Of a stretch of 64,000 bases of DNA, positions 8,586 through 17,157 are shown in pieces. Both the position numbers and the translations under genes were made by a program. The notes below the pieces were generated by a model. That model did no database searches, was not told the origin of the DNA, and saw nothing but the letters and a program-made list of their open reading frames with translations. Each line of letters opens with the position of its first letter. The first letter of the stretch is position 1. The stretch comes from Streptantibioticus silvisoli (GTDB taxonomy: Bacteria > Actinomycetota > Actinomycetes > Streptomycetales > Streptomycetaceae), in assembly GCF_027947535.2 (NCBI RefSeq), contig NZ_JAAGKO020000001.1, positions 124,001-188,000 on the forward strand, written 5' to 3'.

Positions 8586-10682
8586 ATGCGCGGCGTCGTC
8601 GCGGGAGGGCACCGCCTGGGGCGGGGCGTCGTACGGTTCGTGGTGGTCGCACTGGCGGTGCTGGCCCTGGCGATGGCGGCCGTGCCACGGGCGCCGGCCG
8701 CCGACCGGACGGCCGCACCGCCGGCCCCGGCGTCGCAGGACGAGAAGCTGGCGCAGCTCCTGCGGCAGGACCCGGTCTACGTCAGCGACCAGCTGCCGCG
8801 TTCCGTACCGCGCTCGTGGCAGCCGAAGTTCGCCGCGCTCGCCCGGCGGACCGGGGTGCCGACGTACGTCCTCGTGCTGCCCTCGCTGCTGTCCATGGAC
8901 GACTCGCTGCTGGCCGGGGTGCACGACCGGCTGGGCAAGCCGGGTCTGTACGTGCTGATGAGCGACGGGTCGGACCTGCAGGCGGTGGCGTTCGGTGTGA
9001 ACGCGGACGCCGACGACGCCGAGACCGTCGCCACCTTCAGCACCCCCTACGACGCGAGCCCGCTGCGGCTGTTCCAGACCTTCGTCGACACCGTGCGGGA
9101 GGGCGCCGCCAAGGCCGGCTCGCAGGCGGACGCGTTGGAAGCCCGGATGGACAAGGCCCATTCCAAGGACGGGGACGGCCTCGTACCGCCGGCGTACATC
9201 TCCGACGACGACCGCGACAACCAGTCGTTCAACACCGGCGCCCTCATGCTGGGCGCGCCGCTGTTCGTGCTGCTGTTCGGCCTGTACGCGATCCGCCTGC
9301 TGCGCCGCCGGCGGCGGCCCGCACCGCACCTGCTGGCCAAGGCGCCGGGCAGAAGCGGCCGGTTGCGGACGAGCCTGCCCAGACTCGCCGTGGTCGTCGT
9401 GGCCGCCGCACTCGCCGCGGCCATCGGCCTGATCGCGCCGCACGTCTACGACCAGACGCTGGACGGACCGCTGGTGCGGCCCACCCACGCCGACCTGAGC
9501 GCCCGGATCGACCGGGTGGCCGCCGGGCTGGCGCACGACCCGGTCTACCTGGACCCGGAGAGCCCGTCGCCGTTCACCGGCGCCCAACTGACCGAGCTGG
9601 AGCACCGGATCGCGGCGTTCACCCCGGGCCAGGTGTACGTGGCGGCCGTGCCGATGGACCTCGACGACGAGTCGATGGCCGACCCCGACGCGTTCCTCAC
9701 CGCGTTGCACCGCGCGGTCGGCAAGCCGGGCGTCTACACGGTGGCCGACACCGCGACCGGCGAACTGGGCGTGGACTCCTGGGGGTTGAAGCTGGAGCCG
9801 TACCCGGTGCCGGAGTCGATCACCGACATCCCGGTCCACGACAGCGACGACCACGGCTTCCCGCAGCGCTACGACCGGCTGATGACCTTCCTCGGCAAGG
9901 TCCCGCACGCCTCGCAGCCCACCGACAACGCGAACGACACCTCGCCCGAGCCGCTCGACGACCAGCACCTCGCGCCGCTGTTCAGCGGCGAGTTCGGCGA
10001 CGGCCTCACCGGCGGCGCCGGCTGCGTGCTGATCCTCTTCCTGGCGGTGGTGGCCTGCGTCGCGCTGGGACGCCGGCTGGCGCGCGCCCGCCGGGCCCGG
10101 CTGGAGGTCCCGGAGGCCTGGACCGGCCTGCCGTCCGGCGTGGTCCCGCCGAGCGAAGCACCCGCCGCGCCGAGCGCGGCGACCCTGCGGCGCTGGGCAC
10201 AGCACGCGGTCGACGCGCTGGTGGCGGAGTTCGCCGCCGGTGACGCCGCCGGCCGGCATCCCGCCGCGTACGAGTGCCTGGACGCGGCGCTGCTGCTGGT
10301 GGACCGCGCGCCGAACGGCAGGATCGGCGAACACCTCGCGCCGGCCGACCTGGTGGCCGCGATCGTGCTGGCCACGGCCGGGCAGGAGGAGGTCGCCGGG
10401 CGATCGGTCAAGCACGTGTGCGAGGTCAACCCGCTGCACGGGCGCGCGACCGGCCGGCGCACCGTCCGGCCGGCCGGCCGCCCGGCCCGGCAGACCTGGG
10501 TGTGCGCGCCCTGCCAGGCCCGGTTGCGGCGCTCCGCGGCGGACCTGGCGGACCGGTGGCTGCGGCTGCCGGCCAAGCACGGCACCACCCCGTACGAGCA
10601 GGCGCCCGGAGCACTGCCCCACGTCTCGGACGGCATCGCCGGGCTGATCGCGAAGGTGAAGGAGTACGCCCATGTCCAGTGA
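8586..10682 (+). CDS. Multi-pass membrane protein with two DPVY modules and a Cys-rich tail
   Basis: 698 residues, family not named with certainty. Signal-like helix 17-39; then an exported module (about 50-215) with DPVYVSDQL and PTYVLVLPSL. TM helices follow near 218-240 and 264-285, then a second related module (about 295-470: HDPVYLDPES, GQVYVAAVPM, VGKPGVYTVAD) and a TM helix near 476-496. A cytoplasmic helical domain carries a terminal CEVNPLHGRA...CAPC pattern that could bind zinc. The two outer modules are clearly paralogous to each other and to the exported part of the next gene. A GGGGGAGG ribosome site precedes ATG 8586. The stop overlaps the next start by 11 nt, so the two proteins are probably coupled and may form one complex in the membrane. 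Confidence 0.75.
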   Translation: MRGVVAGGHRLGRGVVRFVVVALAVLALAMAAVPRAPAADRTAAPPAPASQDEKLAQLLRQDPVYVSDQLPRSVPRSWQPKFAALARRTGVPTYVLVLPSLLSMDDSLLAGVHDRLGKPGLYVLMSDGSDLQAVAFGVNADADDAETVATFSTPYDASPLRLFQTFVDTVREGAAKAGSQADALEARMDKAHSKDGDGLVPPAYISDDDRDNQSFNTGALMLGAPLFVLLFGLYAIRLLRRRRRPAPHLLAKAPGRSGRLRTSLPRLAVVVVAAALAAAIGLIAPHVYDQTLDGPLVRPTHADLSARIDRVAAGLAHDPVYLDPESPSPFTGAQLTELEHRIAAFTPGQVYVAAVPMDLDDESMADPDAFLTALHRAVGKPGVYTVADTATGELGVDSWGLKLEPYPVPESITDIPVHDSDDHGFPQRYDRLMTFLGKVPHASQPTDNANDTSPEPLDDQHLAPLFSGEFGDGLTGGAGCVLILFLAVVACVALGRRLARARRARLEVPEAWTGLPSGVVPPSEAPAAPSAATLRRWAQHAVDALVAEFAAGDAAGRHPAAYECLDAALLLVDRAPNGRIGEHLAPADLVAAIVLATAGQEEVAGRSVKHVCEVNPLHGRATGRRTVRPAGRPARQTWVCAPCQARLRRSAADLADRWLRLPAKHGTTPYEQAPGALPHVSDGIAGLIAKVKEYAHVQ

Positions 10683-11940
10683 CCGCAAGGGGCCGATCGC
10701 GGCGCTGGTCGCGGCGCTCGTCCTCGTCCTGGTGTCCGCGCTGCCGGCCGCCGCCGCGACGGCCAGTCCGGTGGACGTGATCGTGGCGGCGCTGCGCCAC
10801 TCGCCGGTGTACATCGACCCGGCCTACACCGGTTCGGTGCCGCCGGCCGACCAGCGGCGGCTGGCCGCACAGATCAAGGCGACCGGCCTGCCGATCAAGG
10901 TGGTGCTGATCCCGCTGGTCAAGGGCGACTCGTTCAACGGCGACTCCGCGACGCTGGCCGGCCTGGTCCACAGCCGCCTCGGCGGCGGCGACATGATCGC
11001 CATCACCACCGACAGCTACGGCGACCTGCTGGACGGCACCGAGTGGCCGTACGGCAAGCACCAGGCGCAGCAGGCGGTTTCGGCGGTCGGCTTCCTCGAC
11101 AGCACCAAGAACGCGGGGCTGTCCGTCCGGCTGGCCAAGGCCATCGCGCTGATCAAGCAGGGCGACGGTGACGCCGTCTACGACAAGGCCACCGCGCGGT
11201 TCGACACCCCGACCCCCGCGCCCGGGCCGGTCAAGGGCGGCGGCGGTTCGGCGGCCGGGGTGGTGGTCGCGCTGGTCGTCGCCGTGCTGGTGCTCGCCGG
11301 TCTCGGCCGGCTGCTGCTGGTGCGCCGGCGGCGCGGCGGTGGGACGGCGGCCGAGCCGTTCGCCTTCCCGCAGGCGGTGTTCGCCGCCGGGCGGGCCGCC
11401 GACGAGGACGAACTGCGGCAACGGGCGGAGGCGGAGGTGCTGTCGCTGGGCGAGGCCGTCCAGGCGGCCGACCCGGCGACGGTGCCGGGGCTCCAGCGGG
11501 CGCTGGACGCGTACACCGCGGCCGGCACCGTGCTGGACGGCAGCCGGGGGATGCCGGACCTGGCCGGGGTGCTGGCGCTGGTCAGCTCCGGGCGGGACGC
11601 GCTGGCCGGCCACCTGGACGCGCTGCCGCTGTGCTTCTTCGACCCGCTGCACGGCCGGGCCGACCGGCGCGTCACCTGGCGTCCGCTGGGCCGCCGCGAC
11701 CAGCTCGACGTGGCCGCCTGCGCGAGCTGCGCGACCGCGGTGCGCGACCACCGGGCCCCGGAGGTGCTGACCGGCACCGCGGCGGACGGCCGGCGGGTGC
11801 CGTACTTCGAACTGCCGCCGGACTCCAGCGTGTGGGCGGCGACCGGTTACGGCTCGCTGGTGGACGCGGACGGCCCGCAGAGCATGGCCGGACGGATCGC
11901 GCGCGGCGACTTCAGCCAGCACCACCGCCGCCGTATCTGA
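10672..11940 (+). CDS. Single-pass membrane paralogue: DPVY module, TM helix, Cys-rich tail
   Basis: 422 residues. Signal peptide (about 1-27, ending LPAAAATA), then one exported module (about 28-170) starting with HSPVYIDPA and with a beta-strand IKVVLIPLV that aligns with both modules of the upstream protein. After a Pro/Gly linker comes a TM helix (about 193-215), then a cytoplasmic helical domain ending in CFFDPLHGRAD...CASC, the same Cys pattern as in the upstream protein. Function unknown; no catalytic motif recognised. The start lies 11 nt inside the upstream gene. Confidence 0.75.
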   Translation: MSSDRKGPIAALVAALVLVLVSALPAAAATASPVDVIVAALRHSPVYIDPAYTGSVPPADQRRLAAQIKATGLPIKVVLIPLVKGDSFNGDSATLAGLVHSRLGGGDMIAITTDSYGDLLDGTEWPYGKHQAQQAVSAVGFLDSTKNAGLSVRLAKAIALIKQGDGDAVYDKATARFDTPTPAPGPVKGGGGSAAGVVVALVVAVLVLAGLGRLLLVRRRRGGGTAAEPFAFPQAVFAAGRAADEDELRQRAEAEVLSLGEAVQAADPATVPGLQRALDAYTAAGTVLDGSRGMPDLAGVLALVSSGRDALAGHLDALPLCFFDPLHGRADRRVTWRPLGRRDQLDVAACASCATAVRDHRAPEVLTGTAADGRRVPYFELPPDSSVWAATGYGSLVDADGPQSMAGRIARGDFSQHHRRRI

Positions 11941-11997
11941 CGGTGCGTCAGAGTGGGGTGGGGCCGCGCGGCGCAGGGTGAAGCAGGGCGGCGCGGC

Positions 11998-13122
11998 TCA
12001 CGATCCCCTGTACCAGGACTGGACGACGCCGCCCGGACCGAAGTCGGCGCTGCCGCAGCTCGTGCCGGTGAACGTGGACGCCTGGTGCTGCGGACCGTGG
12101 GCCACGCTGCCGAACTTGTCACCGCTGAAGTCGAAGGCGTAGGCGGTCAGTCCGATCTGCCGGGTCCGGAGGTAGCGGACGAAGGCGACAGCTGACTTCG
12201 CGGTGTCGCGATCGCAGAAGTAGCCCGGGACCGTGGTCCACTCGGTGACGATGACCGGATGCGTGCGGGCGAAGCGGCCGAACCGGTCGTCCCACGCCTG
12301 CGCGGTCTGCCCTTCCGCGTCGTGGGCGTACGGATGCGAGGCGTAGACGACCGCGTGGACCGGATCGGTGAGGTCCGGGGCGCCGGACAGGCGTTCCCCG
12401 AGGAGCAGGCCGTCGGCCACCACGACGTTGCGCGAACCGGTCCCCCGGATGGTCGCGATCGTCTTGTTCATCGCGGTCGCCCAGGCCCGCCAGTTCGCCG
12501 GCGAGGGCTGGGGGCGCGGCTCGTTCAGCATCTCGTACATGATCCCCGGATCATGGTTGAAGTCAGGCGCCAGCGACGCCCACACCCGGCGGGTCGCGTC
12601 GTCCGGCAGCGACGTGGGGTGCCGCTCGCCGCTCTGCTGCTCGTCCTGCACGCTCACGATCACGCTCAGGCCCGCCGCACGCGCCGCCCGCACGCCGGCG
12701 ACGACCTTGCTGCGGAACGCCGGGTCGAACAGCGGGCTCTTCGGATCGAGGCCCGGCTGCGAGACCTGGAACCGGATGCTGTCGGCGCCCCAGGCCCGCG
12801 CGGCACTCATCTGCACCGGCCGGAACTGCCGGTAGGCCGTGGCGAAGACGCCCTGCGCCGCTTTCGGCGGTGCCACGAAAGCGACACTGACGAGCCCGTG
12901 CGGCACCCAGGGCCGGCCGTCCCGCCGAAGATGTCCGCCCACCAGGGTGACCGCTCCGGCGGGGGACGCGGAGCCGGACCGCTTTGCGGGGGCCGAACAG
13001 GCGGCGAGCATCGTCGTCACGACCACCAGGGTGGTGAATGCCGCGATCACCCTGCCCGCGCTTCGAGGCCGATGGCGCCGAGGCCGATAACGCCGAGTCG
13101 CCGTCCGGTGGTTCCGGGTCAC
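11998..13122 (-). CDS. GH5-family glycoside hydrolase, lipoprotein
   Basis: 374 residues from GTG 13122, which has GGGGGAG close upstream. A basic N-terminus and hydrophobic stretch lead to the lipobox LAAC (about residues 39-42), so the enzyme should be lipid-anchored on the outer face of the membrane. The barrel has the GH5 hallmarks: YEMLNEPRP with the acid/base Glu near residue 198, YASHPYAHD, and VIVTEWTTV with the nucleophile Glu near 293. Predicted endo-glucanase or mannanase activity; the substrate is not determined by sequence. It fits the other polysaccharidases of this region. Confidence 0.88.
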   Translation of the reverse strand: MTRNHRTATRRYRPRRHRPRSAGRVIAAFTTLVVVTTMLAACSAPAKRSGSASPAGAVTLVGGHLRRDGRPWVPHGLVSVAFVAPPKAAQGVFATAYRQFRPVQMSAARAWGADSIRFQVSQPGLDPKSPLFDPAFRSKVVAGVRAARAAGLSVIVSVQDEQQSGERHPTSLPDDATRRVWASLAPDFNHDPGIMYEMLNEPRPQPSPANWRAWATAMNKTIATIRGTGSRNVVVADGLLLGERLSGAPDLTDPVHAVVYASHPYAHDAEGQTAQAWDDRFGRFARTHPVIVTEWTTVPGYFCDRDTAKSAVAFVRYLRTRQIGLTAYAFDFSGDKFGSVAHGPQHQASTFTGTSCGSADFGPGGVVQSWYRGS

Positions 13123-13349
13123 ACCGCTCCCCCATCGTCGAAAAACAATGAACGCCGGCAGGCCGGGAATTCCGCCTGCGGCAGGTAAATGCGTCTTCCG
13201 ACTCTACGAAACGTCCCGCATACCCCGGCAACCGGGCTCGCACAAGCCGCTCGATATCACCGGCCACGGGTACGCGACCGCGTGTTCTCCCGCCGGGGGA
13301 AAGCGTCTCCGCGGCCGTTCCGTTCAGAGCTTCAGGTCGTCAACACGTC

Positions 13350-13490
13350 CTCGTGTCCGAGGGGGAAGAGGACCTCGCCCCGCTGCGCGACGGGCTCGCC
13401 GACCTCGACGTGGGCGTCATCGCGGACTTCGGCGCCCAGGTGCGCGTCCGGCCCGTCACCCGCGACCGGCGTGCGGACCGTGAGGAAGGG
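13350..13490 (+). pseudogene. Remnant of a LysR-family effector domain
   Basis: One reading frame encodes VSEGEEDLAPLRDGLADLDV followed by GVIADFGAQVRVRPVTRD. This closely resembles the part of LysR-family effector domains that reads EGDEDLAPLRDG...DLDIGV...VRVxxLFRD. Nothing before it is a LysR helix-turn-helix and nothing after it continues the domain, so only about 45 residues of an eroded regulator remain. The rest of the 13123-13681 gap holds no recognisable gene. Confidence 0.5.
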
Positions 13491-13681
13491 GCCGGTATGC
13501 GGGCCGTGAGGAAGGGAGCGCGGAGGCCGGCGGGGCCGGCGCGTCGGGACAGGGTGCAGCGCACCCTTGCGGACGACCATGGGGTTCGTGACAAGATCTC
13601 CGGGAGGCCGAAACGGGCCGTTCACGACAGCGGGCTTCGCCTCATGGCAGGAATTCCTTTCCACGTGAGAGATTGCACAGC

Positions 13682-14272
13682 ATGCTCGAATCGAAGCCGA
13701 AAACGGACCTGCTCCGCTATCTGCGAACCGCCCGCGAGGCCCTGCTGTGGAAACTCGACGGGCTTTCGGAGTATGACGTCCGCCGTCCGCTGACGCCGAC
13801 CGGAACGAATCTCCTGGGGCTGGTCAAGCATCTCGTCGGCGTGGAATTGGGTTATTTCGGCGACACGTTCGGCCGTCCCTGTGACGAGCCGCTGCCGTGG
13901 CTGGCGCAGGACGCCGAACCCAACGCGGAGATGTGGGCCACCGCGGACGAGTCACGCGAACAGATCATCGGGCTGTACCGCTGGTCGTGGCGGCATGCGG
14001 ACGCCACGATCGACACGCTGGCGCTCGACGCGACCGGCCGCGTTCCGTGGTGGCCGGCGGAACGCAGCGAGGTCACGCTGCACCAGGTCCTGGTGCACAT
14101 GATCGCCGAGACCCACCGGCACGTCGGCCACGCCGACATCGTCCGGGAACTCGTGGACGGCGCCGTCGGAGTGCGGGACGGCAACAGCAACATGGCACCG
14201 GGTGATCAGTCCTGGTGGGAGGAGTACCGGCACCGGCTGGAGCGGGCGGCCCGGGAAGCCGGTCACCGCTGA
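13682..14272 (+). CDS. DUF664/DinB-superfamily protein
   Basis: 196 residues from ATG 13682; an in-frame TTG 9 nt earlier is possible but lacks a better ribosome site. The N-terminal pattern LLRYLRTAREALLWKLDGLS and GTNLLGLVKHLVGVELGYF is typical of DUF664, a DinB-like four-helix bundle in which three His residues can bind a metal. Candidates here are the His of LVKHLVG and the two in MIAETHRHVGHAD. Family members act as thiol-dependent transferases or are uncharacterised; the substrate cannot be assigned. It stands alone between a LysR remnant and an XRE regulator. Confidence 0.8.
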   Translation: MLESKPKTDLLRYLRTAREALLWKLDGLSEYDVRRPLTPTGTNLLGLVKHLVGVELGYFGDTFGRPCDEPLPWLAQDAEPNAEMWATADESREQIIGLYRWSWRHADATIDTLALDATGRVPWWPAERSEVTLHQVLVHMIAETHRHVGHADIVRELVDGAVGVRDGNSNMAPGDQSWWEEYRHRLERAAREAGHR

Positions 14273-14367
14273 TCCCGCCCGCGGACCCCTCGGCGGCGTC
14301 ATTCCGCCCGGGCACCCCTCCGCCCTCCCCCGCCCGCAAGCTCACGCGCTCCACACAACGGACACCT

Positions 14368-15276
14368 ATGCTTCCCACCATGGCTTCTGCCCGGTCCGCA
14401 CCCCGTACCCCGGCTCCGGCCCCGCGAACGGCCGGCGCGTCCACCCCGCGCCGGCGGGGCCGGCCGTCCGCGCTCGGCGAGTTCCTCCACGGGCGCCGCG
14501 TGCGGGTCGCCCCGGAATCCGTGGGGATCGTGTCGGACCGGCGCCGGCGTCAGGTTCCGGGGCTGCGCCGCGAGGAGATCGCCGAGCTGGCCGGCATCAG
14601 CGCCGACTACTACACGCGCCTCGAACAAGGACGTGAGCGTCGCCCCTCCGCGCAGGTGATCGGGGCCATCGCACGGGCCCTCCTGCTGGACGACGACGAG
14701 ATCGGCCATCTGTTCCTCCTGGCCGGCCAGGCGGTGCCGTCGGTCCCCGCGCCGCAGGCCGCGCTCGGCGCCGATCTGCGCGCCCTGCTGCACCCGTCCC
14801 TGCTGAGGGTCCCGGTCACGGTGCTCGGCCCCGCGCTCGACATCGTGGAGATCAACCCGGTCGGCGCGGCCCTCTACAGCGGGTTCGCGAAGACCGAGAA
14901 CCTCGTGCGCATGGTGTTCTGCGATCCGGTGGCCCGCGAGTTCTACGAGGAGTGGGACCTCACCGCCCGCGCGAAGGTGGCCAGTCTGCGTGCCTCGTCG
15001 GCGCAGTTCCCCGGCGACCCGCGGATCAACGCGATCGTCAGCGAACTCAGCGCCCGCAGCGAGCACTTCGAAAGCCTGTGGCAGGCCCAGGAGATCCGGC
15101 TGGACCCCTGCCCGGAAACCCATCTGATCCATCACCCGCTCGTCGGCGACCTCCACCTGTACTGCAACACCTTCGCCGTCGTCTCGGTGCCCGGCCAGCG
15201 CCTGCACGTGTTCACCCCGGAGCCCGGCGGCGAAAGCGCCCGCCGCGTCGAGCAGCTCGCCGCCACGGGGGACTGA
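14368..15276 (+). CDS. XRE-family regulator with MmyB-like ligand domain
   Basis: 302 residues from ATG 14368; a second ATG at 14380 is equally plausible because neither has a strong ribosome site. After a Pro/Arg-rich lead, residues about 35-100 form the helix-turn-helix (PGLRREEIAELAGISADYYT then RLEQGRERRPS). The remainder is the MmyB-type ligand-binding domain (VLGPALDIVEINPVGAALYS, NLVRMVFCD, HHPLVGDLHLYCNTFAVVS), which in relatives binds a fatty acid-like ligand. Such genes are abundant in streptomycetes and usually control an adjacent short-chain dehydrogenase; no such neighbour is present. Confidence 0.9.
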   Translation: MLPTMASARSAPRTPAPAPRTAGASTPRRRGRPSALGEFLHGRRVRVAPESVGIVSDRRRRQVPGLRREEIAELAGISADYYTRLEQGRERRPSAQVIGAIARALLLDDDEIGHLFLLAGQAVPSVPAPQAALGADLRALLHPSLLRVPVTVLGPALDIVEINPVGAALYSGFAKTENLVRMVFCDPVAREFYEEWDLTARAKVASLRASSAQFPGDPRINAIVSELSARSEHFESLWQAQEIRLDPCPETHLIHHPLVGDLHLYCNTFAVVSVPGQRLHVFTPEPGGESARRVEQLAATGD

Positions 15277-15345
15277 GCTCCGCACCGCCAGCCCGATCGG
15301 CGAGCCCGCCGCCACCACCGGGCCGGAGGGTGAGCGCGGGCCGGA

Positions 15346-15987
15346 TCAGCCGACGGTGTGGTTGAGGAAGCCGAGGTCGATGATGACGTAGGCGACGAGG
15401 GAGAAGGGCACGGCGGCCAGCAGCGTCAGCGGGCGCTCGCGGTGGGTACGGGCCAGGGCGAGCGACAGCACGACGACGCAGCCCAGGCAGGCCCACGCCT
15501 GAGCTGCGTAGTGCAGCACCCAGGCGTAGCGCAGTCCTTCCTGGCCGAAGACGCCCGCGAGCGCCGCCAGGCCGGCGATCCTGCGCCGCACGTCCGGCTC
15601 GCGCCGCCACCACGTTCCGGCGATGCCGAAGAGCGGCCCGGCGACGAGCGCCATGACGGTCCAGATCAGCGGAGCGTAGAGGCTGCCGATGCCGTGCCGG
15701 CCGAACTCCGCGTAACCGTAGTAGCCGACCACCACCGCGAGTTCGGCCAGCAGCCCGGCGACCGCGCGGACCGCCAGGGTCACCCGGCCGGTCACCAGCG
15801 CGCCGGCCACGAACGCGGCGACGGTCCAGACCGCACCGGAGTTGGCTATCTGGTTCCAGGCGCCGGGAAGCCAGCCCTGGGCCAAGTTGGTCAGCACGCC
15901 CAGCAGCAGGCCACCGGCCACGGACCCGGCCCACGCACGAACGGACGCCTCTCTCGTGGCGGGGGCGGGCGTGCTCGCAGTGGTCAT
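15346..15987 (-). CDS. Multi-pass membrane protein (DUF6518-like)
   Basis: 213 residues from ATG 15987, chosen over an upstream ATG because GGAGAAA lies at a suitable distance. About six hydrophobic helices are visible (SVAGGLLLGVLTNLAQ, AVWTVAAFVAGALVTG, LIWTVMALVAGPLFGIAG, ACLGCVVVLSLALA and others), with a conserved-looking EGLRYAW segment. I recall a DUF6518 assignment for this type but am not certain. No catalytic or transport motif is seen. Confidence 0.65.
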   Translation of the reverse strand: MTTASTPAPATREASVRAWAGSVAGGLLLGVLTNLAQGWLPGAWNQIANSGAVWTVAAFVAGALVTGRVTLAVRAVAGLLAELAVVVGYYGYAEFGRHGIGSLYAPLIWTVMALVAGPLFGIAGTWWRREPDVRRRIAGLAALAGVFGQEGLRYAWVLHYAAQAWACLGCVVVLSLALARTHRERPLTLLAAVPFSLVAYVIIDLGFLNHTVG

Positions 15988-16087
15988 CACGACGGGTTTT
16001 CTCCGTTTCTCCGGCGCGGGGCCGCAGTCTTGCCGCAACGCCCGGCGGGCTCGCGGAGGAGGCGCCGGCGGCGGGCCGGCGCGCTGG

Positions 16088-16756
16088 TCACTTGCCGGCG
16101 CCGACCGGGTCCACGCTGATGGCGGGGGCCGAGTCGGAGTCGGCGGGGACGTTGATGCCGAGGGTCATGGTGTGGGAGTGGGTCTCGTTCGGCGGGGTCA
16201 CCTCGGCGGTGGTGAAGGTCTCGCCGCTGCCGCCGGTGTTGTTGGGCGGGTAGTGCAGGGTGAACTCGGTGGTCCGCCCGGGCGCCAGGGTGACCGAGGG
16301 CGCCGCCATCGTGCTGCGCGCGGCGCTGACCGTGCCGTCGCGGCCCTTGAGGTCCACGCCGGGAAAGCCGTGCATCGAGCAGCTCGTGGCGCCGACGTTC
16401 TTCAGGTTGATCAGCACCTCGCCCTCCCCCATGCCCCCCGAGGAGCTGAAGGCCAGGTTCGCGGTCCGGCAGCCCGACCCCGCCGCCGGGCCGCCGCCCG
16501 CACCGGTGCCGCCGGTATTACCGGCGTTGCCGGCGCCGTCACCGGACGTGCCGGACCCGCCGGCGGCGGTGGACCCGCCGGGAGTCGACGTGGTGGCCGA
16601 CGTGCCGCCGCCGGCGCCCGCGGAGCCGCCGGAGGGCGGCGTGGCGCTCGAAGTGCCGGAGGCGGTCGTGCTGTTGGAGCCGCACGCGGCCAGTGCCAGC
16701 CCGGCGGCGACAAGCGCGGCGACCGGCAGGCTCCGGCGGGCAGTCCTCGTCAGCAT
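16088..16756 (-). CDS. DUF4232 lipoprotein
   Basis: 222 residues from ATG 16756 (AAAGAGG 6 nt upstream). The lipobox LAAC near residue 28 is followed by a long Gly/Ser/Thr linker and a C-terminal DUF4232 domain (about 110-222: VLINLKNVGATSCSMHGFPG, VTLAPGRTTEFTLHY). It should be anchored on the outer membrane face. DUF4232 is a beta-sandwich common in actinobacteria, with no assigned activity. The Cys pair in the domain probably forms a disulfide. Confidence 0.82.
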   Translation of the reverse strand: MLTRTARRSLPVAALVAAGLALAACGSNSTTASGTSSATPPSGGSAGAGGGTSATTSTPGGSTAAGGSGTSGDGAGNAGNTGGTGAGGGPAAGSGCRTANLAFSSSGGMGEGEVLINLKNVGATSCSMHGFPGVDLKGRDGTVSAARSTMAAPSVTLAPGRTTEFTLHYPPNNTGGSGETFTTAEVTPPNETHSHTMTLGINVPADSDSAPAISVDPVGAGK

Positions 16757-17157
16757 GGTGTTCCTCTTTCGCATTCGCTTCTTCGTCACACGGCCGGCGG
16801 CGCGTGTTCGATCCCTCTTCGGAGCGAACGCCGACACCGGGGCCATATTGACTTCTTATCGGGGAAACGCCCAGGTCAGCGCCTGTTGTCCCGCCTTGGT
16901 GGCATCACACCACGGACCCGGCGCCCGTCGGGAGCGGACCTGGCCGCGGAAGACATCGCGGGCGGCGTCGGCGTCCCGCATGCCGTCGGCACGGTCCCGC
17001 CCCGGACCGACCGGGCCGCGGTGCTCGCGACGTCCGACGCACCGCACCCCGCTGCCGCCCGTTCCGCGCGCCGACCGCACCAGCCGCCGCCCGTGCCGCA
17101 CGTCAAGCGCACCGGCCCGCCATCAACCGCGCCGACAGCTAGCGCCGGACACGCCGG
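16757..17157. other. Intergenic stretch without a recognisable gene
   Basis: About 400 nt upstream of the DUF4232 gene and downstream of the glycosyltransferase. A lower-GC segment near 16835-16870 may contain the DUF4232 promoter. No frame resembles a protein family. Confidence 0.45.
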
